From contig NZ_JACHJU010000001.1 of NCBI RefSeq assembly GCF_014203795.1, forward strand, positions 992,001 through 1,056,000: a stretch of DNA of 64,000 nt, in the 5' to 3' direction. Both the position numbers and the translations under genes were made by a program. Shown here one piece after another: positions 47,703-55,679 of the stretch (positions within the stretch are counted from its first letter, which is position 1; every line of letters starts with the position of its first letter). Below the pieces are notes generated by a model that did not search any database, was not told where the DNA came from, and worked only from the letters and a program-made list of their open reading frames with translations. The DNA is from Streptosporangium album (GTDB lineage: Bacteria > Actinomycetota > Actinomycetes > Streptosporangiales > Streptosporangiaceae).

Positions 47703-49472
47703 GTGGGCGGACGTCACCGGACGGATGAACTCGACGACGGCTACACCTCCTATCAGGAGGCGCCTCGGCGACGCCGCAACGGACCGGGCAAGGTGCTCGT
47801 CCCGCTGGCCGGATCCGTCGCCCTCGCGGTGCTGCTCGGTGTCGCCGCCTTTGTGATCATCAACCGGGACCGGGGATGCGCCGGGGACGAGGTCGCCCTC
47901 CGGGTCACCGCCTCTCCCGACATCCAGCCCGCCGTGTCGCAGATCGCCGATCGCTTCAACAAGGCCCGCCACGACACCGGCGGAGGGTGTGCCACCGTCA
48001 CCGTGACCAAGGGCGTGCCGGCGACCGTGGCCTCCGGGCTGGCCGGCGGCAAGGCCGCCGCGATGGACATGTGGATCCCCGACTCGACGCTGTGGGTGAC
48101 CAACCTGCGGACCAAGAACCCCGAGGTGCCCGCGCCCGGCGCGTCCGTGGCCCAGTCCCCCATCGTCATGGTGGCCTCCGGCTCGGTGGTCCCGAACCTG
48201 AGGAAGAGCTTCGGCGCGGCCAGTTGGGACGGCATGATCAATGCCGCGAACGTGGCGAACGTCGAGGGGCCGGGCCGCAAGGTGCGCGTGCTCGCGCTGG
48301 ACCCCTCCTTCAACGCCGCGGGGCTCGGCGCCCTCCTGGCCGCTGCCGGGGTGGCCACGTCCTCGGGCGTCGGCCAGGAGCAACTGGTCGGCGCGCTCAA
48401 GACGCTGTCCGGATCGGCGGTCCGCGACCAGGACGCGCTGCTGGCCAGCCTCGGCGTCAAGGGCAGCCGCGCCCCGCTCGGCGTCGCCTCGGAGCAGGGC
48501 GTCTGGGCGTTCAACACCGTCAAGAAGCCGGAGGTGCCGGCCGTACCGCTCTATCCGGCCGAAGGCACCCTCAACCTCGACTATCCGGTGGTGATCACCG
48601 CCAAGACCGCCGCGGCCCGCAAGGCCGCCGAGGCGTTCCAGCAGGAGTTCGCCACCGGCGCCGCGCAGAAGACACTCCACGACCAGGGCTTCCGTACTCC
48701 GGACGGCAAGGGCGGCAAGGCGGTCTCCGACGCCGGGGGCTTCCAGGCCAAGGCCCCCCGGGCGCTGAAGATGCCCGACGCCAAGACCGTCGCGGGGATG
48801 TCGCAGTCCTGGTCCCGGCTCAACCTCGGCACCCGGCTGCTGGCGCTGCTGGACGTCTCCGGCACGATGGCCCTGCCGGTCCCCGGCACCGGCTCGGACC
48901 GGATGCGGGTGATCTCCAAGATCGCCGTCGAGGGCATGCGGCTGTTCCCGGCCAAGAGCGAGATCGGCGTGTGGGAGTACTCCACGCACCTCACCGCCGA
49001 CGGGCAGGATTTCCGCAAGACCGTCCCCGTCGGCCCGCTGACCGAGAACATCGGCGGCGTGCTCCGCAAGGATCTGCTGGTCCAGAAGTTCTCCGCCATC
49101 CAGGCCAAGCCCACCGGCGACACCGGCCTGAACGACACTCTCAAGGCGGCCTACGGGCAGATGACCAAGGAGTATCAGGGCGACAAGATCAACACGGTCC
49201 TGATCCTCACCGACGGGGCCGGCAACGACGACCCGGACGGCGGCGTCTCCAATGAGGAGATGCTCCGGTATCTGAAGAAGACCTACAACCCGGAGAAGCC
49301 GGTCAGCATCCTGCTCATCGCCTTCGGCCCCGAGGCCGCGAAGGGCAAGAAGCAGATGGACGCGCTGGCCAAGGCGACGGGCGGTGAGGCGTTCATCGCC
49401 ACCGACATCCTTCAGGTCCGCAAATTCTTCCTGAAGGGCATGGAGCGCCGCCTCTGCGCTCCCAACTGCTGA
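47703..49472 (+). CDS. Membrane-anchored substrate-binding-like / von Willebrand factor A protein
   Basis: The 589-aa protein starts with a cytoplasmic, basic N-terminus (~30 aa), one membrane helix (KVLVPLAGSVALAVLLGVAAFVII, about 30-53) and a long outside region. That region has a periplasmic-binding-like domain (LRVTASPDIQPAVSQIADRF, IPDSTLWVT, VVITAKTAAARKAAEAFQQEF, about 65-370) followed by a VWA domain with MIDAS motif LALLDVSGTMALPVPG (DxSGT, about 390), TGDTGLNDTL, VLILTDGAGND and LLIAFGPEA. It ends RRLCAPNC. GTG 47703 has GAAGAGGG upstream. Outward-facing VWA plus binding domains suggest a metal-dependent adhesion or sensor role beside the sigma switch gene that starts 189 bp downstream. 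Confidence 0.85.
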   Translation: MGGRHRTDELDDGYTSYQEAPRRRRNGPGKVLVPLAGSVALAVLLGVAAFVIINRDRGCAGDEVALRVTASPDIQPAVSQIADRFNKARHDTGGGCATVTVTKGVPATVASGLAGGKAAAMDMWIPDSTLWVTNLRTKNPEVPAPGASVAQSPIVMVASGSVVPNLRKSFGAASWDGMINAANVANVEGPGRKVRVLALDPSFNAAGLGALLAAAGVATSSGVGQEQLVGALKTLSGSAVRDQDALLASLGVKGSRAPLGVASEQGVWAFNTVKKPEVPAVPLYPAEGTLNLDYPVVITAKTAAARKAAEAFQQEFATGAAQKTLHDQGFRTPDGKGGKAVSDAGGFQAKAPRALKMPDAKTVAGMSQSWSRLNLGTRLLALLDVSGTMALPVPGTGSDRMRVISKIAVEGMRLFPAKSEIGVWEYSTHLTADGQDFRKTVPVGPLTENIGGVLRKDLLVQKFSAIQAKPTGDTGLNDTLKAAYGQMTKEYQGDKINTVLILTDGAGNDDPDGGVSNEEMLRYLKKTYNPEKPVSILLIAFGPEAAKGKKQMDALAKATGGEAFIATDILQVRKFFLKGMERRLCAPNC

Positions 49473-49661
49473 CCTCCGGCCCTCTTCCGTCCCGTACGGC
49501 CGGCGTCCCACAGGCCCCAGCCGTTTCAGTTTTACCAGTTCATGCCGGTCCGGCATGGTATCGACCGGTTAGGACAACCCGTCCCGGCCAGGTGGCGTCC
49601 TACGCGTGTGGGGTCTCGGGCATGGCCCGTGAACGAGCCCGTCCTGCGGGGAGGAATGTCC

Positions 49662-51269
49662 GTGCCCGGATGGCCGGCCGTCGGCCGAACCGACGACCAA
49701 CAACTTGTGGAGGCGCTCCGGCGTGCCGACGCCACGGCGCCCGCGAGCCTCTACGACTCCTATGCCGAACGTCTCAGCGACTACGCCCATTCGCTGCTGG
49801 GGGACCGGGAGCGCGCGGCCGAGGCCGTGCACGCCGCCCTGGTCACCGCACACGGCTGTATCGAGCGGCTGCGCGAGCCGGGCCGGCTGCGCCCCTGGCT
49901 GTACGCGCTCACCCGGTCCCGGTGCGCGGTCAGGACACGGGGGTCGCAGGGCTCGCGGAGTACGGCGGCCGCCCCGGCGTACGACGACCACGACACCCCG
50001 GAGGAGCGTGAACTGGCCGCGCTGGTGCACGAGGCACTGGCCGAGCTGAGCGGGCAGGAGCGCGAGGCGCTGGAACTGTCACTCCGGCACGACCTCAGCA
50101 CCGCTGAGGCGGGAGCGGTGCTCGGGCTGTCCTCGCGCCAGGCCACGACGCGGCTCGGCCATGCCCGTGAGCACCTGGAGAACTCGGCCGCCGCCGTGAT
50201 CCTGGCCAAGGTCGGCCGGGCGCACTGCCCGGACCTGTCGGCGATGGTCGACTCGTGGGAGGGCCCGCTCACCACGATCCTGCGCAGGCGGCTCTCCAGC
50301 CACATCAGCCGCTGTGAGGTCTGCCTCGAACGGCGGGAGCGTCATGTTTCGGCCGGACGGCTGCTCGACATGGTGCCCGTGGCCTTCCCCCCGCTCTCCC
50401 TGCGCCGCCGGGTCATCGAGACCTGCGTGAACCCCGACCTCGCGGCGGCGCGCGCCTCCATCGTCGAGGCGGGTGACCGTTTCGACCGGACCGGCTTCCC
50501 CGCCCCGGCCGAACGTCGCGGGAAGGGACGGCGGTCGATCTCGCCGGCACAGCGCCGCAGGCCCTCCCGGCGGACGGCCCCCGTGGTCGCGGCCGTCGCG
50601 TGCGTGCTGGCGGCCGCCGGAGCCGTGGCCGTGATCGCCGGGCAGAACGCGAGCGACGGGCGGGTGACACGGGCCGAGGCCGCCCCGGACCGGGTGCCCG
50701 CGCTGATCACCCTGGAGCCCGAGCAGGAGTCCCCGCCACCGGATCCGGCCCCCTCTCCGACGGCCACCCCCGCCGGCGAGAGAAGCGAGGAGGACAGGAA
50801 GGCCTCCCTTCCCGTTCCAACACCCCGCCCGGCCCGGTCGGTGCCGGCCCGGCGGCCGGTTCCCGACCGGCCGCGCACCACCCGCACCCCGGCCCCTCCG
50901 CCCTCGGCCGGACGGCTGGCCGTCACATGCCCCGCCGACATCGGAGAGGGGGCGGGCACGATCCAGCTCTCCGCGCGCAACGCCGCGGTCTCCTGGTCGG
51001 CGACCACCTCGGGCGGGCTGAACGTCCACCCTCAGCGCGGGCAGCTCAAGGCCGGAGCCAAGAGCGTGATATGGGTCACCGCCGCCGACCCCGGAGAGAG
51101 CGGCAGCGGGCGGGTCGCCTTCAAGTCCGCCGGAGGCAACTCCAACTGCGCGATCTCCTGGGAGACCGCCGAGCAGGAGGTCCCGGACCCGCCGGAGGAC
51201 CCGCCACCGACGCCGACGCCCACGTCTGCGCCCTCCACCGCGCCCAGCGCGGAGCCGGAGACGACATGA
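49662..51269 (+). CDS. ECF-type sigma factor fused to zinc anti-sigma domain, membrane helix and BACON-like domain
   Basis: 535-aa single-chain switch. Sigma region 2 (about 14-90, LVEALRRADATAPASLYDSY ... LRPWLYALTRSRC) and region 4 (about 113-172, LSGQEREALELSLRHDLSTAEAGAVLGLSSRQATTRLGHAREHL, read in parts) bind polymerase and promoter. A zinc anti-sigma motif follows: Cys189, then His214-x3-Cys218-x2-Cys221 (SSHISRCEVCLERR). One membrane helix (about 306-326) leads to a Pro/Arg-rich spacer and an extracellular domain at about 418-501 (CPADIGEGAGTIQLSARNAA ... GRVAFKSAGGNSNCAISW) with the BACON-like beta pattern. The start GTG 49662 has GGAGGA six nt before it. Anti-sigma-fused ECFs are known in actinobacteria. 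Surface carbohydrate could gate it. Confidence 0.85.
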   Translation: MPGWPAVGRTDDQQLVEALRRADATAPASLYDSYAERLSDYAHSLLGDRERAAEAVHAALVTAHGCIERLREPGRLRPWLYALTRSRCAVRTRGSQGSRSTAAAPAYDDHDTPEERELAALVHEALAELSGQEREALELSLRHDLSTAEAGAVLGLSSRQATTRLGHAREHLENSAAAVILAKVGRAHCPDLSAMVDSWEGPLTTILRRRLSSHISRCEVCLERRERHVSAGRLLDMVPVAFPPLSLRRRVIETCVNPDLAAARASIVEAGDRFDRTGFPAPAERRGKGRRSISPAQRRRPSRRTAPVVAAVACVLAAAGAVAVIAGQNASDGRVTRAEAAPDRVPALITLEPEQESPPPDPAPSPTATPAGERSEEDRKASLPVPTPRPARSVPARRPVPDRPRTTRTPAPPPSAGRLAVTCPADIGEGAGTIQLSARNAAVSWSATTSGGLNVHPQRGQLKAGAKSVIWVTAADPGESGSGRVAFKSAGGNSNCAISWETAEQEVPDPPEDPPPTPTPTSAPSTAPSAEPETT

Positions 51270-51427
51270 TCCTTTGACTTGGTGTTGGGCAACACCATGA
51301 CTTATCTTTGCGAACCGGTAAACCATCGGCTGATGTCAAGCGTCGGCATTGACGTGCATACGGAGCGGTTGTTCACATGAAGTGTGATCAACCACTTGAT
51401 CATCAGCCAGAGACCGGGGGCCGGGAG

Positions 51428-51793
51428 ATGCCAGCCAAGCGCGGGGTGTTGAGGGGGGCGTTCGCCCTTGTGTGCGCGGCGGGGGCCGCGCTCGCACTCG
51501 CCGACGTCGACACTCCGCTACGAATGATCTTTACCCCGCTGTTCCTTCTGGCGGTTCCCGGGATCGCCGCAATGGGACTGTTGCGTGATCGTGACCCGCT
51601 TACTGCACTATCGGTAGGGGTAGCGACAAGTCTTCTGGCAAACGTTCTCCTTGCCACCGCGATGCTCACTTTTGACGCATGGTCGCCTCGGGCGGGAGTG
51701 GTGACGATTGCGGTGCTCGGCGGCTTCATATATGTCCTGGGCCTGGTTTACCGGGGGAATGGAAGCATGCAGACCGGACAGGGGGGCGGTTGA
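51428..51793 (+). CDS. Small integral membrane protein of the polysaccharide locus
   Basis: The 121-aa protein has four hydrophobic segments (about residues 8-26, 33-52, 60-80 and 88-108: VLRGAFALVCAAGAALALA, MIFTPLFLLAVPGIAAMGLL, ALSVGVATSLLANVLLATAML, AGVVTIAVLGGFIYVLGLVY). No family is recognised. ATG 51428 has GGGAG close upstream; an ATG 51 bases earlier is an alternative. Its stop falls at the start of the GNAT-like gene, so the two are tightly linked. It may be a partner of the neighbouring enzymes in the membrane. Confidence 0.7.
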   Translation: MPAKRGVLRGAFALVCAAGAALALADVDTPLRMIFTPLFLLAVPGIAAMGLLRDRDPLTALSVGVATSLLANVLLATAMLTFDAWSPRAGVVTIAVLGGFIYVLGLVYRGNGSMQTGQGGG

Positions 51794-51795
51794 GG

Positions 51796-52914
51796 GTGAA
51801 GATCAGCATTGTGCGCCCGCGAGATCTCGGCGAGTCCGAGGTGTTCCGATGGCGTGAGATCCAGAGAACATCGGCCAGCCTCGACAACCCCTTCCTCTCC
51901 GTGGACTTCACCTTGGCCATGGGGAGGCTGCGTGACTACGTCAGGGTCGCGGTGATCGAGGACGGCGGCGAGATCGTGGGGTTCTTCCCCTACGAGCGGC
52001 ACGGCTTCGGCATCGGCAAGCCCCTGGGTGGCTTCCTCACCACCTGCCACGGGCTGATCTCGGTGCCCGAACTGAAGATCGACCCGCGTGACCTGCTCCG
52101 GGCCTGCAAGCTGTCGGCCATCGACTTCGACCACCTGGTCGCTGGTCAGCCCACGTTCGCACCGTATGAGACGGATGTCCGACCGGCACCCGTCATGGAC
52201 CTCAGCGGCGGCTTCGACGCCTACATCGAGCAGGTGCGCGCCGCCTCGGCGAAGAACTACAAGACCGTCCGCTACAAGGAGCGCAAGCTCGGCCGGGAAC
52301 AGGGCGAGATCCGCTTCGCGTGGGACTCGCCGGACGTCGGGGCGCTGCGCACGCTTCTGGGCTGGAAGTCCGACCAGTACCAGCGGACCGGGCGGGTCGA
52401 CCGCTTCGCCCAGCCGTGGATCGTGCGGCTCGTCGAGGAGATGCACTCCCAGCGGTCCGACGACTTCGCCGGCGTACTCACCATGGTCTACGCCGGAGAC
52501 ACTCCCGTCGCCGGACACTTCGGTCTCCGTACGGCACACACCCTGGTGGGATGGTTCCCCGCCTACGACTCGGCCTTCGCGCGCTACTCCCCCGGGATCA
52601 TGCACCACCTGCACATGGCCGAACACGCCGCGAACGCGGGGCTGCACCAGGTGGATATGGGCAAGGGTGGCCGGGAATACAAGGAATGGCTTAAAACCGG
52701 CGCCCTGATGGTCGCCGAGGCCCGCATCTCACGTCCGTCTCCGATGGCCGCCGCCCAATGGCTGGGCAGGGTCCCCGTCAACAGACTCCGCACCGTCGTA
52801 GTGGACAACCCCACCCTTTTCCGGGCCGCGGATCGGGTTCTCAAGGGCTACGGCAGGGCGAGATCCGCTCTCCGACCGCGTTCGGCCGCACAGCAATCGC
52901 CCAAGGCGCAGTAA
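51796..52914 (+). CDS. FemAB/GNAT-like acyltransferase (CelD/BcsL type)
   Basis: The 372-aa protein of the GNAT fold found in polysaccharide loci contains FRWREIQRTSASLDNPFLSVDFT at the N-terminus, VAVIEDGGEIVGFFPYERHG, then YIEQVRAASAKNYKTVRYKERKLGRE. The core acceptor part is VLTMVYAGDTPVAGHFGLRTAHTLVGWFPAYDSAFARYSPGIMHHLHM (read in parts) and LHQVDMGKGGREYKEWLKTG. These are the conserved motifs of the CelD/BcsL acetyltransferase_6 group, which probably adds acyl groups to sugars of an exopolysaccharide. GTG 51796 is preferred; TTG 51790 would overlap the upstream stop. It follows the membrane protein without a gap. Confidence 0.88.
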   Translation: MKISIVRPRDLGESEVFRWREIQRTSASLDNPFLSVDFTLAMGRLRDYVRVAVIEDGGEIVGFFPYERHGFGIGKPLGGFLTTCHGLISVPELKIDPRDLLRACKLSAIDFDHLVAGQPTFAPYETDVRPAPVMDLSGGFDAYIEQVRAASAKNYKTVRYKERKLGREQGEIRFAWDSPDVGALRTLLGWKSDQYQRTGRVDRFAQPWIVRLVEEMHSQRSDDFAGVLTMVYAGDTPVAGHFGLRTAHTLVGWFPAYDSAFARYSPGIMHHLHMAEHAANAGLHQVDMGKGGREYKEWLKTGALMVAEARISRPSPMAAAQWLGRVPVNRLRTVVVDNPTLFRAADRVLKGYGRARSALRPRSAAQQSPKAQ

Positions 52915-53083
52915 CCGCACCTCCCTCACCGCGGTGACCGCGCTCCCTTCGACCGCGTCTCCAACAGCTCTTTCAGTCAGCTCTCCAGTCCCCGACGCAA
53001 GGCATCCCTCGATCACTGTCGCGCCGTTCTCCCCGCACCCCCAAGAACGAGCGCACGGAAGGACAAAAGGAATATCCGCCATC

Positions 53084-53914
53084 ATGAATCCCGAGACCGT
53101 CAGGCAGAACGGTAAGCAGCTCGGCATGTTGCGCTCCATGCCGCCAATCGAGCGATTCACACCGCTCACCCCTCACATGGCCATTTCCCCGACCGTCAGC
53201 GTCGTCGTGCCCGCGATGAACGAAGCGGAGAACCTCCCGCACGTCTTCGCCACCCTGCCGCAGTGGATCGACGAGATCGTGCTCGTCGACGGCAACTCGG
53301 TGGACGACACCGTCGCCGTGGCCAAGCGGCTGCGGCCCAACGTACGGATCGTCACCCAGCGCGGCAAGGGCAAGGGCGACGCGCTGTCCGCCGGCTTCGC
53401 CGCGTGCACCGGCGACATCATCGTGATGATCGACGCCGACGGGTCCACCGACGGCCGCGAGATCATCCAGTTCGTGGGCGCCCTGGTCACCGGGGCGGAC
53501 TTCGTCAAGGGGTCCCGCTACGCCGCCGGCGGGGGCAGCGACGACCTGACCTTCAGCCGCCGGGCCGGCAACAAAGTCCTCACCACCCTGGTGAACATGA
53601 TCTACGGCACCCGCTACAGCGACCTGTGCTACGGCTACAACGCCTTCTGGTCACGGCACCTGGAGGCGCTTGACCTCGACTGCGAAGGTTTCGAAGTCGA
53701 GACGCTGATGAACATCCGCGCCGCCAAGGCCGGGCTCCGCGTTCACGAGGTGCCCAGCCACGAACGGTGCCGGATTCACGGCGAGAGCAACCTGCACGTG
53801 GTCCGCGACGGCCTGCGCGTGCTGCGGACCATCATCCGCGAGTGGCACCAGCAGCCGGCCGCACCGGCACCCGAGCCCGCGGCCACTCCGGCGGCGGACC
53901 AGGGCGCGGCATAG
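53084..53914 (+). CDS. Family 2 glycosyltransferase, polysaccharide-locus copy
   Basis: The 276-aa cytoplasmic GT-A enzyme has VSVVVPAMNEAENLPHVFATLP, VDGNSVDDTVAVAKRL, the DxD set MIDADGSTDGREI, GSRYAAGGGSDDL, LCYGYNAFWSRHLE and the VPSHERCRIHGESNLH end. It shares most core residues with the copy at 6285-7016, but carries ~35 extra N-terminal residues (QNGKQLGMLRSMPPIERFTP). No membrane helices are seen. AAAGGAA lies about 11 nt before the ATG at 53084. It probably makes a polyprenyl-phosphate sugar or adds a sugar to the growing glycan, and the next glycosyltransferase starts 3 nt after its stop. Confidence 0.92.
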   Translation: MNPETVRQNGKQLGMLRSMPPIERFTPLTPHMAISPTVSVVVPAMNEAENLPHVFATLPQWIDEIVLVDGNSVDDTVAVAKRLRPNVRIVTQRGKGKGDALSAGFAACTGDIIVMIDADGSTDGREIIQFVGALVTGADFVKGSRYAAGGGSDDLTFSRRAGNKVLTTLVNMIYGTRYSDLCYGYNAFWSRHLEALDLDCEGFEVETLMNIRAAKAGLRVHEVPSHERCRIHGESNLHVVRDGLRVLRTIIREWHQQPAAPAPEPAATPAADQGAA

Positions 53915-53916
53915 CC

Positions 53917-54858
53917 ATGAAGAGCAGTGTCGTCATATGCGTCTACACCGAGGAACGCTGGGAGGACATCCGGGCGGCCGTCGAATCGGTCGAGAACCAG
54001 CGGCGCAGGCCGTACGAGATCATTCTGGTCGTCGACTACAACACGGACCTGCACCTGAGGCTCAAGCAGGAGTATCCCGGCGTACTCGTGGTGGAGAACA
54101 CGAACGAGAAGGGGCTGTCCGGCGGCAAGAACACCGGTGCGGCGACCGCCTCGGGCGACATCGTGGCCTACCTCGATGACGACGCGGTGGCCGAACCTGG
54201 CTGGCTGGAGGCTTTGGAGGAGGGTTTCCAGGACCCGACCATCGTGGGGGTGGGCGGGCAGACCAGGCCGCTGTGGGCCACGGGGCGCCGCCCCCGCTGG
54301 TTCCCGCACGAGTTCGACTGGACCGTGGGGTGCACCTATCGGGGCATGCCCACGGTCCGGGCTCCGATCCGCAACGTCATGGGCGGGAACGCGGCCTTCC
54401 GCAGGGAGGCCGTCGGCGCCGTCGGCGGTTTCCACACCGGGATCGGCCGCAGCGTCCAAGGACGTAAGAGCCGCCCGCTCGGCTGCGAGGAGACGGAGTT
54501 CTGTATCCGGCTCTCCCAGAGCCGGCCCGGCGCGGTGATGCTGTTCGAACCGGACGCGGTGATCGGGCACAAGGTCTCCGTGCAACGGGCGGGATTCGCC
54601 TACTTCAGGTCGCGGTGCTACGCCGAGGGCCTGTCCAAGGCCCTGGTCGCGTCGAGCGTCGGCACCGATGACGGGCTGTCGAGCGAGCGGGCCTACGCGA
54701 TGAAGGCCCTGCCCCTGGGGGTGCTGCGCGGTGTCGGTGAGGCACTGCGCGGCGACCTCCCGGGGCTCGGCCGCGCCGCGGCCATCGTGGTCGGCCTGGC
54801 CTGGACCACCTGGGGTTACGCGGTCGGTACGGCGCGTCTGAAGTTGGGGCGATCATGA
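53917..54858 (+). CDS. Family 2 glycosyltransferase with C-terminal hydrophobic tail
   Basis: The 313-aa protein begins SSVVICVYTEERWEDIRAAVESV and contains EIILVVDYNTDLHLRL, GGKNTGAATASGDIVAYLDDDAVAEPGWLEAL (DDD metal site, about 83-85) and MGGNAAFRREAVGAVGGFH. The catalytic-base region is LGCEETEFCIRLSQSRPGAVML. The last ~55 residues (ALRGDLPGLGRAAAIVVGLAWTTWGYAVGTARL) include a hydrophobic helix that may hold it to the membrane. The ATG lies 3 nt after the previous stop; the gene overlaps the deacetylase by four bases. Donor and acceptor are unknown. The degenerate domain at 60567 resembles it. Confidence 0.9.
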   Translation: MKSSVVICVYTEERWEDIRAAVESVENQRRRPYEIILVVDYNTDLHLRLKQEYPGVLVVENTNEKGLSGGKNTGAATASGDIVAYLDDDAVAEPGWLEALEEGFQDPTIVGVGGQTRPLWATGRRPRWFPHEFDWTVGCTYRGMPTVRAPIRNVMGGNAAFRREAVGAVGGFHTGIGRSVQGRKSRPLGCEETEFCIRLSQSRPGAVMLFEPDAVIGHKVSVQRAGFAYFRSRCYAEGLSKALVASSVGTDDGLSSERAYAMKALPLGVLRGVGEALRGDLPGLGRAAAIVVGLAWTTWGYAVGTARLKLGRS

Positions 54859-55679
54859 TTCGTGTTCCGATCCTGATGTACCACTCGGTGAGCGACCACC
54901 CGAACGACGAGACGCGCCCGCTCGCGGTCTCGCCGGGACGGTTCGCCGACCAGCTGGGCGTGCTCCGCGATCGGGGCTTCACTCCGATGACGCTGTCCGA
55001 CCTGATCGCGGGGATGCACAGGACCGCGGCGATGCCCGACCGGCCCGTGGCCATCACCTTCGACGACGGATACGCCGACTTCCACAGCGAGGCGCTGCCC
55101 GTCCTTGAGCGGTTCGGCTATCCGGCGACGGTCTTCGTGACCAGTGGCTGGGTCCAGGACTCCGGCCCGGCGGAGGCCGGACGGCGGCTGGCGCCCATGC
55201 TGACCTGGAGCCAGGTGCGCGAGGCGGTCTCCTGCGGTGTGGAGATCGGCGGTCACAGCCACAGCCATCCGCAGCTCGACCAGCTGCCGGGCAGGGAGCT
55301 CCGTAACGAGCTGCGCACGAACAAGGCCATGCTCGAAGATCAGATCGACCGTCCGGTGGCCACCATGGCCTACCCCTACGGCTACTCCAGCGCGCGGGTC
55401 CGCCGGGAGGTGCGCAAGGCGGGCTACTGGACCGCGTGCGCGGTGGCCAACGACACCGTGCGCGAGGGCGACGAGCTGCTCGCCCTGCCTCGCCTGACGG
55501 TCACCGAGCAGACCTCGATGGTCAAGTTCGGCAAGGCCATCGACGGGCAAAGTCTCTCTATGCTCTACATGAAGGAACGTGCCCTCACCAAGGGATACGC
55601 GCTGGTGCGGCGGACCCGTTACGGGCTGCGGCAGATCTCTTCGAAGTATGCGCCGGGGCAGGTATTGGGCGGTGACTGA
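54855..55679 (+). CDS. NodB-type polysaccharide deacetylase
   Basis: The 274-aa zinc-dependent carbohydrate esterase (family 4) has the catalytic base motif TFDDGYADFHSEAL (about 68-82), the metal-binding motif GGHSHSHPQLDQLP (about 132-145, HxxxH), MAYPYGYSSARV (about 171-182) and DELLALPRLTV at the end of the barrel. It removes acetyl groups from hexosamine residues. No signal peptide or lipobox is present, so it may work inside the cell on lipid-linked intermediates or be exported another way. Start ATG 54855 overlaps the previous stop in ATGA, and the next gene starts 8 bases before its end. Confidence 0.92.
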   Translation: MIRVPILMYHSVSDHPNDETRPLAVSPGRFADQLGVLRDRGFTPMTLSDLIAGMHRTAAMPDRPVAITFDDGYADFHSEALPVLERFGYPATVFVTSGWVQDSGPAEAGRRLAPMLTWSQVREAVSCGVEIGGHSHSHPQLDQLPGRELRNELRTNKAMLEDQIDRPVATMAYPYGYSSARVRREVRKAGYWTACAVANDTVREGDELLALPRLTVTEQTSMVKFGKAIDGQSLSMLYMKERALTKGYALVRRTRYGLRQISSKYAPGQVLGGD

